A stretch of 43,376 nucleotides of DNA from Aquiflexum sp. TKW24L (GCF_023502205.1 NZ_JAMFLG010000037.1:1-43376); one strand, 5' to 3'. Numbered from the stretch's first letter, positions 17,791 through 26,241 are shown. Numbers and translations: made by a program. Notes: generated from the sequence alone by a model not told the origin.

Positions 17791-18548
17791 ATTTGGTTAG
17801 ATGGTCAAAACTAGAGGGGTCATGAATCTGAATCATGTTAAAAATTAACATCCCCTACTTTCATAATAAAAGGATAACAAAGGAAACAATTTGATAAAAA
17901 CACAAAAATACCTAATAATTCAAGGCTTATTCACACCATAAATCATACTTTATTGCAGAATATTCAAAGTGCTAAGACTAGAGAAAAATGCTCCCCTTTG
18001 CCCTTGCAGAAAAAAAAATTATGAATGATAAGTGAAAAATGGTGAATACAACTCTACGACTTCTGCGATATCTGCGGGAATAATCAACCAAGAAAGAAAC
18101 AAAGAAAACAAAGGACTCTACTTTGGTACCCTTTGCGAAACCTTCGCGTCCGTTGCGGTAAAACAATTATGGATGATGGGTGAATAATGGTGACAGCAAC
18201 TCTTCGAGATCTGCGGTAAATAAACAACAATAGAAACAAAGGAAACAAAAGGTACGCTTTGCGAGGTGATTGTAATTGTATGAACATGTCCCTCATGATT
18301 AATGCAAATCTGCGACCTCTGCGACTTCTGCGGGAATAATTAAACCACAAAACAAAGAAACAAGAGACTCCCCTTTGCCCCTGCGGTAAAACAATTATGA
18401 AAATATTTAACAATCAAAATCAATATCAAACCGGTCAACACTAATCAGGGATCGACAAATCATTCAGAATTTTTTATTTCAAATTCTTAATTCAGCATTT
18501 CTTTTGCGAAACCATGCGTCCATTTTGGTAGAGGAAAAATATAAACAC
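17791..18548. repeat. Intergenic region with CTGCGG/TTGCGGTAAAA repeat fragments
   Basis: No gene is supported. Three or four diverged copies of a module containing CTTCTGCGATATCTGCGG, GAAACAAAG and TTTGCG...TTGCGGTAAAACAATTATG occur between about 17990 and 18400. Related fragments occur at 39815-39860 and at both window ends. The open frames on the minus strand read only these repeats (arginine-rich RRSRR strings), so I reject them as genes. Confidence 0.6.
17835..17851. promoter_or_regulatory. Inverted repeat ATGTTAA-N3-TTAACAT, candidate operator
   Basis: The 17-nt site ATGTTAAAAATTAACAT lies 44 nt upstream of the TonB receptor start codon. Both 7-nt arms are identical to those of the site at 11028-11044 upstream of the PhoD-like gene. 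The similar distance from the start codon argues for a shared regulator binding close to the promoter. Confidence 0.5.
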
Positions 18549-18578
18549 AAAAAAACTCCCAGGTCTAAAACCCGAGAG
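18549..18578 (-). terminator. Terminator of the 178-residue hypothetical gene
   Basis: Read on the minus strand, CTCTCGGGT pairs with ACCTGGGAG (nine pairs including two G-U wobbles) around a TTTAG loop, followed by a seven-T tract. It starts about 30 nt after the stop codon of the minus-strand gene ending at 18608. Confidence 0.75.
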
Positions 18579-18607
18579 CCGTGGAATAGGGCTTAGGAAT
18601 AAGTATA

Positions 18608-19144
18608 TTATTTTTTTAGCGAATTCCCACTTGCCTCCAATGCCGATTCCCTAAGTTCAGAAATCAATGTTTCCATTTTTGCATGCCAATCTTCAAACTT
18701 TTCCTGGATGGAGATAACTGAGATGGGGTTTTTCTCCTCCACTACGCTTGCAGGTTCATCTGTCTCTTTAGATTTCTTAACTTTTTTGACTGCATTCAAT
18801 TTATTGGGATCGAATGACTTCAATTCTGAAAGCCAATTCTCTTTTTCCATGAGCTTACCCAGCTTTTTACCCTCTTTGATTGGCTTTTTAGAATCAGATT
18901 TGGAGGATTTTAAGCTATCAATGGTAAGGTGTTTTTTCTTGAGACCTAGCCCATAGATCTCGTTGATTTCTAACAAAAACGCATCCATAACACCTTTCAG
19001 ATGAAAAAGAAAGGAATATTGGTGTGCTTTTTCAATTTCTGAACCTTTTATTTCCGGCTTTTTAAGCTCATCTAGGTACAGTTTAGCATATTTTAATTTT
19101 GATTCAGTAAGCTCTTTCAAGGGTGTATAATGCTTCATTTTCAT
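18608..19144 (-). CDS. Hypothetical cytoplasmic helical protein (weakly DUF6586-like)
   Basis: A 178-residue, charged, lysine-rich protein without signal or membrane segment. The N-terminal half (about 10-70) is predicted helical, and the segment EKAHQYSFLFHLKGVMDAFLLEINEIYGL recalls, by memory only, the pattern of the Pseudomonas DUF6586 family (helical, with a FHLYGAL-like core). The middle (about 80-140) is low-complexity Lys/Ser/Glu. The C-terminal helix (about 145-175) begins SIQEKFEDWHAKMETLISEL. It is a single gene with its own terminator, flanked by repeat DNA. I do not recognise a function, and the DUF resemblance is weak. Confidence 0.75.
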   Translation of the reverse strand: MKMKHYTPLKELTESKLKYAKLYLDELKKPEIKGSEIEKAHQYSFLFHLKGVMDAFLLEINEIYGLGLKKKHLTIDSLKSSKSDSKKPIKEGKKLGKLMEKENWLSELKSFDPNKLNAVKKVKKSKETDEPASVVEEKNPISVISIQEKFEDWHAKMETLISELRESALEASGNSLKK

Positions 19145-19301
19145 TGTTTATGTATTTTCTCTCCAAAATTACTCATTATCAAAAGACTAAAGCCCAATGT
19201 TAAGTGATTTTATTAAAATATAAGATAATAACCGGATTAGTCGGTGTGACTTTGGATTATTGTATTGTTAAAACACGACTAAAGAAAGTCAAAAAAGACG
19301 G

Positions 19302-19421
19302 TAATTTGATAATCATTCAAATGGGATATTGATGGAAATGGACTGTACATTTGGCATTTCTTCATAGGTATTTTTTCATCTGTTCAGGAACAAGGCACTG
19401 CTAGTAGCGGTGCCTTTTTTT
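19302..19421 (+). ncRNA. Candidate small RNA ending at an orphan terminator
   Basis: About 110 nt between a TAATTTG element (compare the Bacteroidota -7 consensus TAnnTTTG) at 19302 and a terminator near 19421. I find no matching -33 TTTG at the right spacing and no small open frame. The call rests almost entirely on the orphan terminator. It could instead be a leader attenuator of the nuclease gene 170 nt downstream. Confidence 0.2.
19392..19421 (+). terminator. Orphan intrinsic terminator
   Basis: The stem AGGCAC/GTGCCT closes a loop of about 11 nt and is followed by eight T residues. The nearest plus-strand gene upstream ends more than 6 kb away. It must therefore end an unannotated transcript, act as an attenuator, or be a relic. 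Confidence 0.75.
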
Positions 19422-19593
19422 TAATCCTAAATCAAATAAAAGATGTTTTTTTATTGCTAAATCACCAACGTTCCCTAGTTCTTTATATAACCATTTGTTA
19501 ACAACAGCAATAGTCCTGTTTCCTAGGAAGGCTCTATTTTTGGCTTACCAAAATCAATTACAAAAAAATTAATCCATTAAAACCGATGTTATT

Positions 19594-22500
19594 ATGATAC
19601 ACTATTTACGCAGGACAATTTTACTTGCATTTACTTTGATGATGGGTGCGCTTAGTGCACAAGCCCAGACCTCAGTACTTGCAGGTTGGACATTCGAGTC
19701 AACTAATACTTCTGACCGGGTTTTTGCAGATCAGGGAAACATCAACAATGTCGGAATTCAAATAATCAGTCTTAAGAATATCAATTTCACAACCTATGTC
19801 CTTGGATCCGGAGGAACAGGTACATCCGCTAAAAATGCAAATGGATGGCAGGAAGCCGTTGGAATAGATAAATATTGGCAAGTTAAAGTCAATACAATAG
19901 GTTTCGAAAGCCTAAGTATTTCTAGCAAGCAGCAAGGTTCAAATACAGGCCCAAAAGATTTTCGAATTGATTATAGTTTGGATGGTGAAGTTTGGGCTGC
20001 CCTTCCCGGAGGTAGTATTAGTGTTAGTAGTCTAAATTTCAATTCAGGGACTGTTACTTCTTTGCCTATTCCGGCAGCAGCATCCAATCAAGAAACCGTT
20101 TTCTTAAGATGGATAAAATCAACAAACGTAAGTATTAATGGAGGCACAGTTGCATCTACTGGTACCAATAGAATAGATGATATTTTTATTGAAGGTATTG
20201 CAATCGGTGAAGCTTTAGAACCAGCCGCAACCCCAATCATCAATCCAAATGGCGGGACATTTGAAGTTGCACAAACTGTTTCACTTTCCTCTACCACAAC
20301 CGGAGCAAGTATATACTACACATTAGATGCCAGTGCTCCGAACTTATCTAGTACATTATACACCTCACCTATCCTAATTGAAGCAAGTGCAGTAGTATCT
20401 GCTATTTCCATCGCAGAAGGATTTGCACCTAGTGATGTTGCATCAGCTGAATTCACTATCAATTTGTTAACGGTTCCCTCTTCAGGGATTCCATACACAC
20501 AAAGTTTTGCGGATTTTAACAATTTGAGCAACCCAGTCACCAAATTCGGAGCGAATAATGAATGGGACCTCAAAAGTTCAGGTAATGTTAATAATTACAA
20601 TGGACTTTTTGATTCAGGTACTGCAGGAGGCTTTAGAGGTGGTAATGTACTTGGATACCAGCATACAGGTTCATCAGGGGTATTGACAGCTACTTTGACT
20701 TTAGAAAACACAACGGGAAAAACTATTAACTTTTTAGAAATATCCTACTTGGGTAGAGTTGGAAGAAATGACCAGGCACGAACTCCAAACTGGACTGTAG
20801 TTGTTAATGAAATTACCTACCCCCAATTAGCATACAGCACAGCCGGAGGAGAAGACTTAAAAGTAAAAGCCATCATTTCTGACTTAAATATCCTGCCGGG
20901 AGCGCTGGTAACTATTACTTGGTCTTCAGATAGGGGTCTTAATACTACCGGTAGCAGTAGACAGATAGGTATTGCTGATCTCAGTGTAGTTGCCAAAAAT
21001 GCCGAAGATCTTATAATCCCTGGCTTGACTGCCAATCCATCTTCTTTGGATTTTGGTGGAGTAAGTTTGGCAGATGCTTCCCCTGTTCTATCTTATGAAT
21101 TAACAGCTGAGAATCTTGAAAGTGGCGTTACCATAACAGCTCCTGAAAAATATTCAGTATCCAAGAATGGTGATACCTTCACTCCTTCCATTGAATTCAC
21201 TTTAGCCGAATTGAGCATAGCCAAAACTGTGTTTGTCAGATTGGATAATAGCCAAGTCGGGGTATTTAATGCCTCCATTTCTCATCAAACCGCAGGTTCA
21301 TCTACCGTGTCCGTAAGTGTGACAGGATCTGTATTTGATCCTTTCAATATTTCTGAAAACTTCAATAACACCTGCCCTGCTTTACCGGCGGGATGGCAAG
21401 CCATCAGTGTAGACGGTATTCAGGCTTGGGCTTGTACCACGTTTGGTAGAGCAGGGACCACCCCAACTGCTTCCGCTCCATTTGGTCTTCAAATCAATGG
21501 CTTCTCGGGTGGTGCAGTACTCAACCAAGATTGGCTGATTAGCGCCCCTTATGACTTGACAGGATTCAACATTCCATTGATGACATTCTGGAGCAGGGTA
21601 GCATTCCAAGGCCCTAGATTGAAGCTCTTGATCTCAACCAACTATACAAGTGGCGATCCGAATGCCTCCACATGGACTGAATTGAGCGACCGGTTTGCCT
21701 CAGGAGATGTTTGGTCTTTCTCAGGTCAGGTTGATTTGAGTGAGTATTCGGGACAGACCGTAAGGGTTGCTTTTGTTTACAATTCCTCCCCTGAAACGGG
21801 TGCAGCAAGATGGACTTTGGATGATTTCTCCTTATTCAGCTCAGAAGTTCCTGCCCAACCATTCTTCTCCAACAGCATTGGAAATGTGGACTACTGGCAT
21901 TTTGGAGTTGTTCCCGTAGGTGGCAACTCTACTACGGTCAGAACATTCAATTTTAACCTTTCCAATCCGGTAGCTGACTTGAGTATTACAGGCGGAGAAG
22001 GATTTGAGTTCTCCAAAGATGGATTAACATTCAGTGCTAGCTTGACATATTCTGTGGCTGAATTGACTGAACAAAAATCGGTTCAAGTCAGATTTACTCC
22101 AACTTCTGAAGGTGCTTTTGCATCACCGATCAGGTTTGAAAGTGGGGAAATCAATGTCAACAGAGGTTACCTAACAGGTGCTACAATCAATAAAGACCAA
22201 ACATTCGATGTAGTAAATTGGAATATCGAGTGGTTTGGATCGAATGATCCGGGAGAAGGTCCAAGTGATGTTGATTTGCAATTGCAAAATGTGAAAACAA
22301 TCATTGAGGACTTGGATGCAGACGTTTATGCATTCCAAGAAATTACCTCTCTTGCCAAATTCAAGGAATTGGTTGCCTCACTCCCTGCATATGGCATGGC
22401 CGTGTCTCCTGCGGTTTCCGCTCCTGGAGAATTTGCGGAAGAAGCGCAAAAGCTTACTTACCTCTTTAAACTTGCGACTGTGGATACTTTGCGGACAAAA

Positions 22501-23820
22501 GTTCTGCTGAAAGGTGTAAAACCAGATATGCTGGTCAACTACCCTTCAAGGCCGGACAGGTTCTGGGCATCTGGTAGATTGCCGTTCTTGATGGATATCA
22601 AAACCAATATCAATGGAGTACAACAGAACATCACCTTAATCAATGTACATACAAGGTCTAATGGTGGTGGAGAAAGTGCTGTAAATCCGCGATATGCCAT
22701 GAGAAGGTATGATGTGAATGTCTTGAAAGATTCTTTGGATGCCTACTACAGCGATAAGCAATTGATTCTGTTGGGAGACTTCAATGATGACTTGGATGAA
22801 ACAGTGGCAGATCAGGCCGCCGCTACGGTAAACACTTCGGAGACCTCCTTCATTAATTACATCAATGATCCTGAAAATTATGTTCCGATCACCATCAGCT
22901 TAAGCAATGCCGGCTTGAGAACATTCCCGAGCTTTGAGGATGTAATTGACCATCAGATCATTTCAAATGATTTGAGGGAAAATTGGATAGTCAATTCAGA
23001 AAGGATTGTTGCGCCTTATGATTTGATACCTAACTATAACAATACTACCTCAGATCACTTGGCGGTCGAAACTCGGTTTATTTTCTTTTGTGATTTGGAA
23101 CAGCCAACTCTGATCACTTCTCAGACTGAGGTGTGTGCGGGCTCAAACAGTGTGGAAATCCAGTTAATCGGTGGAAGATTTGACAGTGTTTTAGCATGGG
23201 AAACTTCCATTGACAATGGTACCACATGGACATTACTCGACCAATGTGAAGGTTTAACCAGCATCATCATTGAAAATCTGATAGTAGCTACTTTGGTAAG
23301 GGCTGTAATCGACTCGGAAATTTGTGATCCAATCGCCACTGAATCTGTTGCTATCGCGATTAAAACACTTCCAATCCCTGTTATCGGTTTCCAAAGCTCC
23401 AGGTTATTCACCATCGAAGGGCCATATACTTATGATTGGTTCAAAAACGGTATTTTGATCGCAACTACTTCTGTGAATGATACTAGGATTCAGGGAGCTG
23501 GAATATATACAGTCCAGATCACAGATGCAGAGGGATGTACAGCTACTTCAGAAGAGTTTTCATTCCCGACAAACGGAAACTCAAGCAAAGTACGCGTATT
23601 CCCTAACCCCGTTTCAGAACTGGTTTATATTGAACTCAGAAAAGTAGAGGGTTTACAAAATGTAGAATTGAGAACATCCAATGGCTTATTTATCCAATCT
23701 GTCATTACGGAAAGTGGCATCGTACAATTTGATGTCTCCAACCTAGCGAAAGGCATTTATCTGATCTATATCATTGATCAAGCCGGAATCACTTCTGTAG
23801 AAAGATTACAAGTAAAATAA
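19594..23820 (+). CDS. T9SS-exported multidomain nuclease (endonuclease/exonuclease/phosphatase fold)
   Basis: A 1408-residue secreted protein. The signal peptide is about 1-25 (ends SAQAQT). By eye the order is: a beta-rich N-terminal region; a chitobiase-type C-terminal-like repeat (about 212-292, YYTLDASAPNLSSTLYT); a beta domain; an Ig-like FGGV repeat (about 475-575); a choice-of-anchor-J/cleaved-adhesin-like domain (about 589-745); and a second Ig-like repeat (about 760-860). The EEP nuclease domain (about 868-1165) has NWNIEWFG, the metal Glu in FQEIT, LINVHTRS, LLGDFNDDLDE and the catalytic TSDHLAVE. Ig-like sequence follows. Residues from about 1332 form a type IX sorting domain (VRVFPNPVSELVYIE, LAKGIYLIYI). 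It probably degrades extracellular DNA or another phosphodiester at the cell surface. A strong terminator follows. Confidence 0.93.
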   Translation: MIHYLRRTILLAFTLMMGALSAQAQTSVLAGWTFESTNTSDRVFADQGNINNVGIQIISLKNINFTTYVLGSGGTGTSAKNANGWQEAVGIDKYWQVKVNTIGFESLSISSKQQGSNTGPKDFRIDYSLDGEVWAALPGGSISVSSLNFNSGTVTSLPIPAAASNQETVFLRWIKSTNVSINGGTVASTGTNRIDDIFIEGIAIGEALEPAATPIINPNGGTFEVAQTVSLSSTTTGASIYYTLDASAPNLSSTLYTSPILIEASAVVSAISIAEGFAPSDVASAEFTINLLTVPSSGIPYTQSFADFNNLSNPVTKFGANNEWDLKSSGNVNNYNGLFDSGTAGGFRGGNVLGYQHTGSSGVLTATLTLENTTGKTINFLEISYLGRVGRNDQARTPNWTVVVNEITYPQLAYSTAGGEDLKVKAIISDLNILPGALVTITWSSDRGLNTTGSSRQIGIADLSVVAKNAEDLIIPGLTANPSSLDFGGVSLADASPVLSYELTAENLESGVTITAPEKYSVSKNGDTFTPSIEFTLAELSIAKTVFVRLDNSQVGVFNASISHQTAGSSTVSVSVTGSVFDPFNISENFNNTCPALPAGWQAISVDGIQAWACTTFGRAGTTPTASAPFGLQINGFSGGAVLNQDWLISAPYDLTGFNIPLMTFWSRVAFQGPRLKLLISTNYTSGDPNASTWTELSDRFASGDVWSFSGQVDLSEYSGQTVRVAFVYNSSPETGAARWTLDDFSLFSSEVPAQPFFSNSIGNVDYWHFGVVPVGGNSTTVRTFNFNLSNPVADLSITGGEGFEFSKDGLTFSASLTYSVAELTEQKSVQVRFTPTSEGAFASPIRFESGEINVNRGYLTGATINKDQTFDVVNWNIEWFGSNDPGEGPSDVDLQLQNVKTIIEDLDADVYAFQEITSLAKFKELVASLPAYGMAVSPAVSAPGEFAEEAQKLTYLFKLATVDTLRTKVLLKGVKPDMLVNYPSRPDRFWASGRLPFLMDIKTNINGVQQNITLINVHTRSNGGGESAVNPRYAMRRYDVNVLKDSLDAYYSDKQLILLGDFNDDLDETVADQAAATVNTSETSFINYINDPENYVPITISLSNAGLRTFPSFEDVIDHQIISNDLRENWIVNSERIVAPYDLIPNYNNTTSDHLAVETRFIFFCDLEQPTLITSQTEVCAGSNSVEIQLIGGRFDSVLAWETSIDNGTTWTLLDQCEGLTSIIIENLIVATLVRAVIDSEICDPIATESVAIAIKTLPIPVIGFQSSRLFTIEGPYTYDWFKNGILIATTSVNDTRIQGAGIYTVQITDAEGCTATSEEFSFPTNGNSSKVRVFPNPVSELVYIELRKVEGLQNVELRTSNGLFIQSVITESGIVQFDVSNLAKGIYLIYIIDQAGITSVERLQVK

Positions 23821-23847
23821 AATACAGGTTGCATTTATAGTAAAAAG

Positions 23848-23875
23848 TCAGCCCTCAAAGGGCTGATTTTTTTTT
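23848..23875 (+). terminator. Terminator of the secreted nuclease gene
   Basis: A perfect 8-bp stem TCAGCCCT/AGGGCTGA with a CAA loop is followed by nine T residues, 27 nt after the stop codon of the nuclease gene. Confidence 0.9.
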
Positions 23876-24030
23876 AATCCACTTAATCTAGTTAAAAGCT
23901 TTTAGGCTGATACATTGATTTATTCCAAAAAAAAATGATGGACCGATAACCCGATCCATCAAAAATTATAAATCCTTTAATGAGTATGATTTAAAACCAT
24001 TTATCAGTTAGGGAAATTCTAAAGCAAGTC

Positions 24031-24288
24031 TCAACTGTCTATCGACCCCGTTACTCGTTTCATAAATGAATTCAACGCATCACGAAGTGGCATACCTTCC
24101 TTGACCATATTTTGTACCTCAATCGCACCGTACATATTTGAAAGAAGTTCTCCGATGGTGTCTAATTCCTCATCTTTGATTCCCCTTGCTTCTGCAATAT
24201 GCTCTAACAAACTGATGGTCTGATTGATATAATCAGTATCATTTTTGTCAGTGAAGGTAAGAATGTGCTTAATTACTGGCAATCTCAT
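24031..24288 (-). CDS. DUF6952-type small protein of the peroxiredoxin operon
   Basis: An 85-residue acidic protein without cysteines, signal or membrane segment. It is predicted to be mostly helical. The start MRLPVIKHI, the central EEL..IGELLSNMYGAIEV and the end LNSFMKRVTGSID match my memory of the DUF6952 family, which in Bacteroidota is usually encoded with thioredoxin and peroxiredoxin genes. Its function is unknown. The start codon lies inside the thioredoxin gene (20-nt overlap), implying translational coupling. A role as adaptor or regulator of the peroxide-detoxifying pair is a hypothesis from conserved context. Confidence 0.88.
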   Translation of the reverse strand: MRLPVIKHILTFTDKNDTDYINQTISLLEHIAEARGIKDEELDTIGELLSNMYGAIEVQNMVKEGMPLRDALNSFMKRVTGSIDS

Positions 24289-24583
24289 CTATAAGTCCTT
24301 TAAGTAATTCTGCTTTGTTGGTCTGGATCTGATTCAAAAGCGACCCTCCTTTATAGGATGCAAAGGTGGGTAGGTTATCCACTTTTGCTAATTTCCTTGA
24401 ATTTGGAAACTTTTCGGCATCTACAACGACGAAGGAAATGTCCTCGTGCTCAGAGGCAAAACGTTTGAATTTAGGTTTCATCACCTTACAGTTACCACAC
24501 CATCCTGCGGAAAACTGTACTACAACCCTTTCGTTGCTTTCAACGATGGCCTGCAGATTATCTTCTGTTATTTCTTCTACCAT
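24269..24583 (-). CDS. Thioredoxin-family protein (CGNC active site)
   Basis: A 104-residue cytoplasmic thioredoxin fold with the redox pair Cys29-Gly-Asn-Cys32 in AGWCGNCK and a cis-Pro loop in DNLPTFASY. The active site differs from classical CGPC, with Asn for Pro, which usually shifts redox potential and partner choice. It lies 11 nt after the peroxiredoxin gene and overlaps the DUF6952 gene by 20 nt. It is probably the dedicated reductant of that peroxiredoxin, which is inference from the operon. Confidence 0.93.
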   Translation of the reverse strand: MVEEITEDNLQAIVESNERVVVQFSAGWCGNCKVMKPKFKRFASEHEDISFVVVDAEKFPNSRKLAKVDNLPTFASYKGGSLLNQIQTNKAELLKGLIDEIASN

Positions 24584-24594
24584 GATGTTTTTTT

Positions 24595-25233
24595 TTAGTG
24601 GTTACTAAGGTATTGAGCTACTCCCTCTCGATCAGCCTTCATGGCTTCATCTCCCTTTTCCCAATTTGCCGGGCAAACCTCCCCTTTTTCTTGAACATGG
24701 GTATAAGCATCGATTAACCTGATGAAGTCATTTGCATTCCGTCCCAAAGGCATGTGATTCACACTTTCATGGAAAACCAAACCATCCTCATCTATCAAAT
24801 AGGTGGCACGATAGGTTACATTATCGCCTGTAATCAAATGAGACTTAAGATCGAGGTCATATTCCACTTTTTGGATATCCAAAATACCCAATATCGAAGA
24901 AAGGTTACGATTGCTGTCTGCCAATATATCATAAGTTACGCCTTCGATACCACCATTGTCTTTGGCAGTATTCAACCATGCAAAATGGACTTCCGGTGTA
25001 TCGCATGAGGCACCGATCAATATGGTATTCCGCATTTCGAATTCAGGCAAGGCTTCTTGAAAGGCGTGGAGTTCTGTTGGACACACAAAAGTGAAATCCT
25101 TAGGGTACCAGAAAAGAAGAATTTTTTTTCTCTCTTTTACAGCCTTCTCAAAAACATTAATTTTAAACGTGTCACCCATCTCATTCATGGCATTGACACT
25201 AAGACTTGGGAAATTTTTACCTGTATAGGACAT
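24595..25233 (-). CDS. 2-Cys peroxiredoxin (AhpC/TSA family)
   Basis: A 212-residue peroxidase reducing hydrogen peroxide and organic peroxides. The peroxidatic Cys51 lies in the canonical YPKDFTFVCPTE, and the resolving Cys187 in GEVCPANW. Arg in NRNLSSILG and the HMPLGRN segment are consistent with typical 2-Cys AhpC-type enzymes. It is the first gene of a three-gene operon, followed by thioredoxin (11 nt) and DUF6952. A 10-nt palindrome TTGTTAACAA lies 89 nt upstream of the start. No AhpF gene is nearby, so the thioredoxin probably recycles it. Confidence 0.95.
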   Translation of the reverse strand: MSYTGKNFPSLSVNAMNEMGDTFKINVFEKAVKERKKILLFWYPKDFTFVCPTELHAFQEALPEFEMRNTILIGASCDTPEVHFAWLNTAKDNGGIEGVTYDILADSNRNLSSILGILDIQKVEYDLDLKSHLITGDNVTYRATYLIDEDGLVFHESVNHMPLGRNANDFIRLIDAYTHVQEKGEVCPANWEKGDEAMKADREGVAQYLSNH

Positions 25234-25675
25234 AATTTATTCGTTTATAAAAATGTAACACAATTGTAGGCAAGGGTGTTCATACATTGAATTAATAAAA
25301 AATACGCAACGATTACGTCCTATTGTTAACAAAAATGAAAAATACCCGGCACTTGATTGTTTATTCTGTTTAAAGCCAAATACTTATTTCATTGTTTGGG
25401 TAAATGAAGAAGTAACCTATTAAATATTTTTTGAGGCTAACCTAAAGATTCTCCGATTTTAAAAGTAAGGTTCTTAAAAGTAATTGGATTTCATCATCTT
25501 TCCATGCCATCCCTTTTTTTTGGTTTTGAGAGTCATCTTAATCTTTGTAAAAAGTTTTTATACGCATCAAGGTAAGTATTAACTACCTCTCGTGAATAAA
25601 TCATTACCATTCCAAAACTTATGAACAAAGGCGATAAACAAAGTCTTTCATCTATACATTTTAAAACAAATTTTT
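25234..25675. other. Divergent intergenic region
   Basis: An AT-rich gap between the peroxiredoxin and fasciclin genes. I see a palindrome TTGTTAACAA (25323-25332) and a weak TTTG-n17-AATCTTTG promoter-like arrangement near 25519-25547 facing the fasciclin gene. No gene or stable hairpin is seen. Confidence 0.4.
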
Positions 25676-26083
25676 ATGAACATTGTAGAAACTGCCGTTG
25701 AAAACGGCTCATTTAAAACTTTGGTAGCTGCGGTGACTGCTGCCGAATTAGTAGAAACATTGATTGGTGACGGTCCTTTCACTGTCTTCGCACCACTTGA
25801 TACAGCATTTGAAAAGCTTCCTGAAGGAACGGTTGAATCTTTGATTTTACCTGAAAATAAAGCTCAGTTGCAAGGTATTCTTACGTATCATGTAATTGCA
25901 GGAAAAGTAATGTCAGGCGACTTGTCTGACGGTATGGTTGCTACCACGGTAAATGGTGCAGAAGTTACAATCCATTTAACAGATGGAAAAGTATTTGTGA
26001 ATGATGCTGAAGTAGTAAATGCTGACATTAAGACCGATAATGGCGTGATTCACGTCATCAATAAAGTAATAATGCCTGCTTAA
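25676..26083 (+). CDS. Single-domain fasciclin (FAS1) protein
   Basis: A 135-residue protein consisting of one FAS1 domain. The H1 region is [18 protein letters not shown], followed by [13 protein letters not shown], and the H2-like end is [16 protein letters not shown]1 domains mediate adhesion or small-ligand binding and are normally secreted. Here the ATG at 25676 leads directly into the domain, and I see no signal peptide or lipobox. Either the protein is cytoplasmic, is exported unconventionally, or has lost its leader. Upstream in-frame DNA offers no better start. A terminator follows 28 nt after the stop. It is transcribed alone, divergently from the peroxiredoxin operon. Confidence 0.93.
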   Translation: MNIVETAVENGSFKTLVAAVTAAELVETLIGDGPFTVFAPLDTAFEKLPEGTVESLILPENKAQLQGILTYHVIAGKVMSGDLSDGMVATTVNGAEVTIHLTDGKVFVNDAEVVNADIKTDNGVIHVINKVIMPA

Positions 26084-26111
26084 TTTATAGAAAGCTAAAT
26101 CAATCATTACC

Positions 26112-26141
26112 AAAAAGCCCTGTCCAAAGCGGGGCTTTTTT
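26112..26141 (+). terminator. Terminator of the fasciclin gene
   Basis: The stem AAAAAGCCC/GGGCTTTTT around a loop containing TGTCCAAAGC runs into a six-T tract. It is almost symmetric, but no minus-strand gene ends close on its right side apart from the kinase that ends at 26242. Confidence 0.85.
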
Positions 26142-26241
26142 GCTTTAGATAATTTGAAAAAAAATTAAGAATGATGAGTGAATAATGATGAATGAAACAC
26201 TCTTTCAGCATTCTTAATTCAGCATTTATTTATTCAGCATT

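Larger units (their letters stand above)
19145..19593. other. Intergenic region with an orphan terminator
   Basis: No gene is supported. It holds the divergent promoters of the 178-residue gene and the secreted nuclease gene. An intrinsic terminator at 19392-19421 is not preceded by any plus-strand coding sequence, and a possible -7 element TAATTTG lies at 19302-19308. A 10-nt palindrome TTGTTAACAA is at 19495-19504. Confidence 0.5.

Noticed and set aside
17978-18413. Minus-strand open frames with RRSRR-rich translations
   Set aside because: They are translations of the CTGCGG/TTGCGGTAAAA repeats and have no family-like features.
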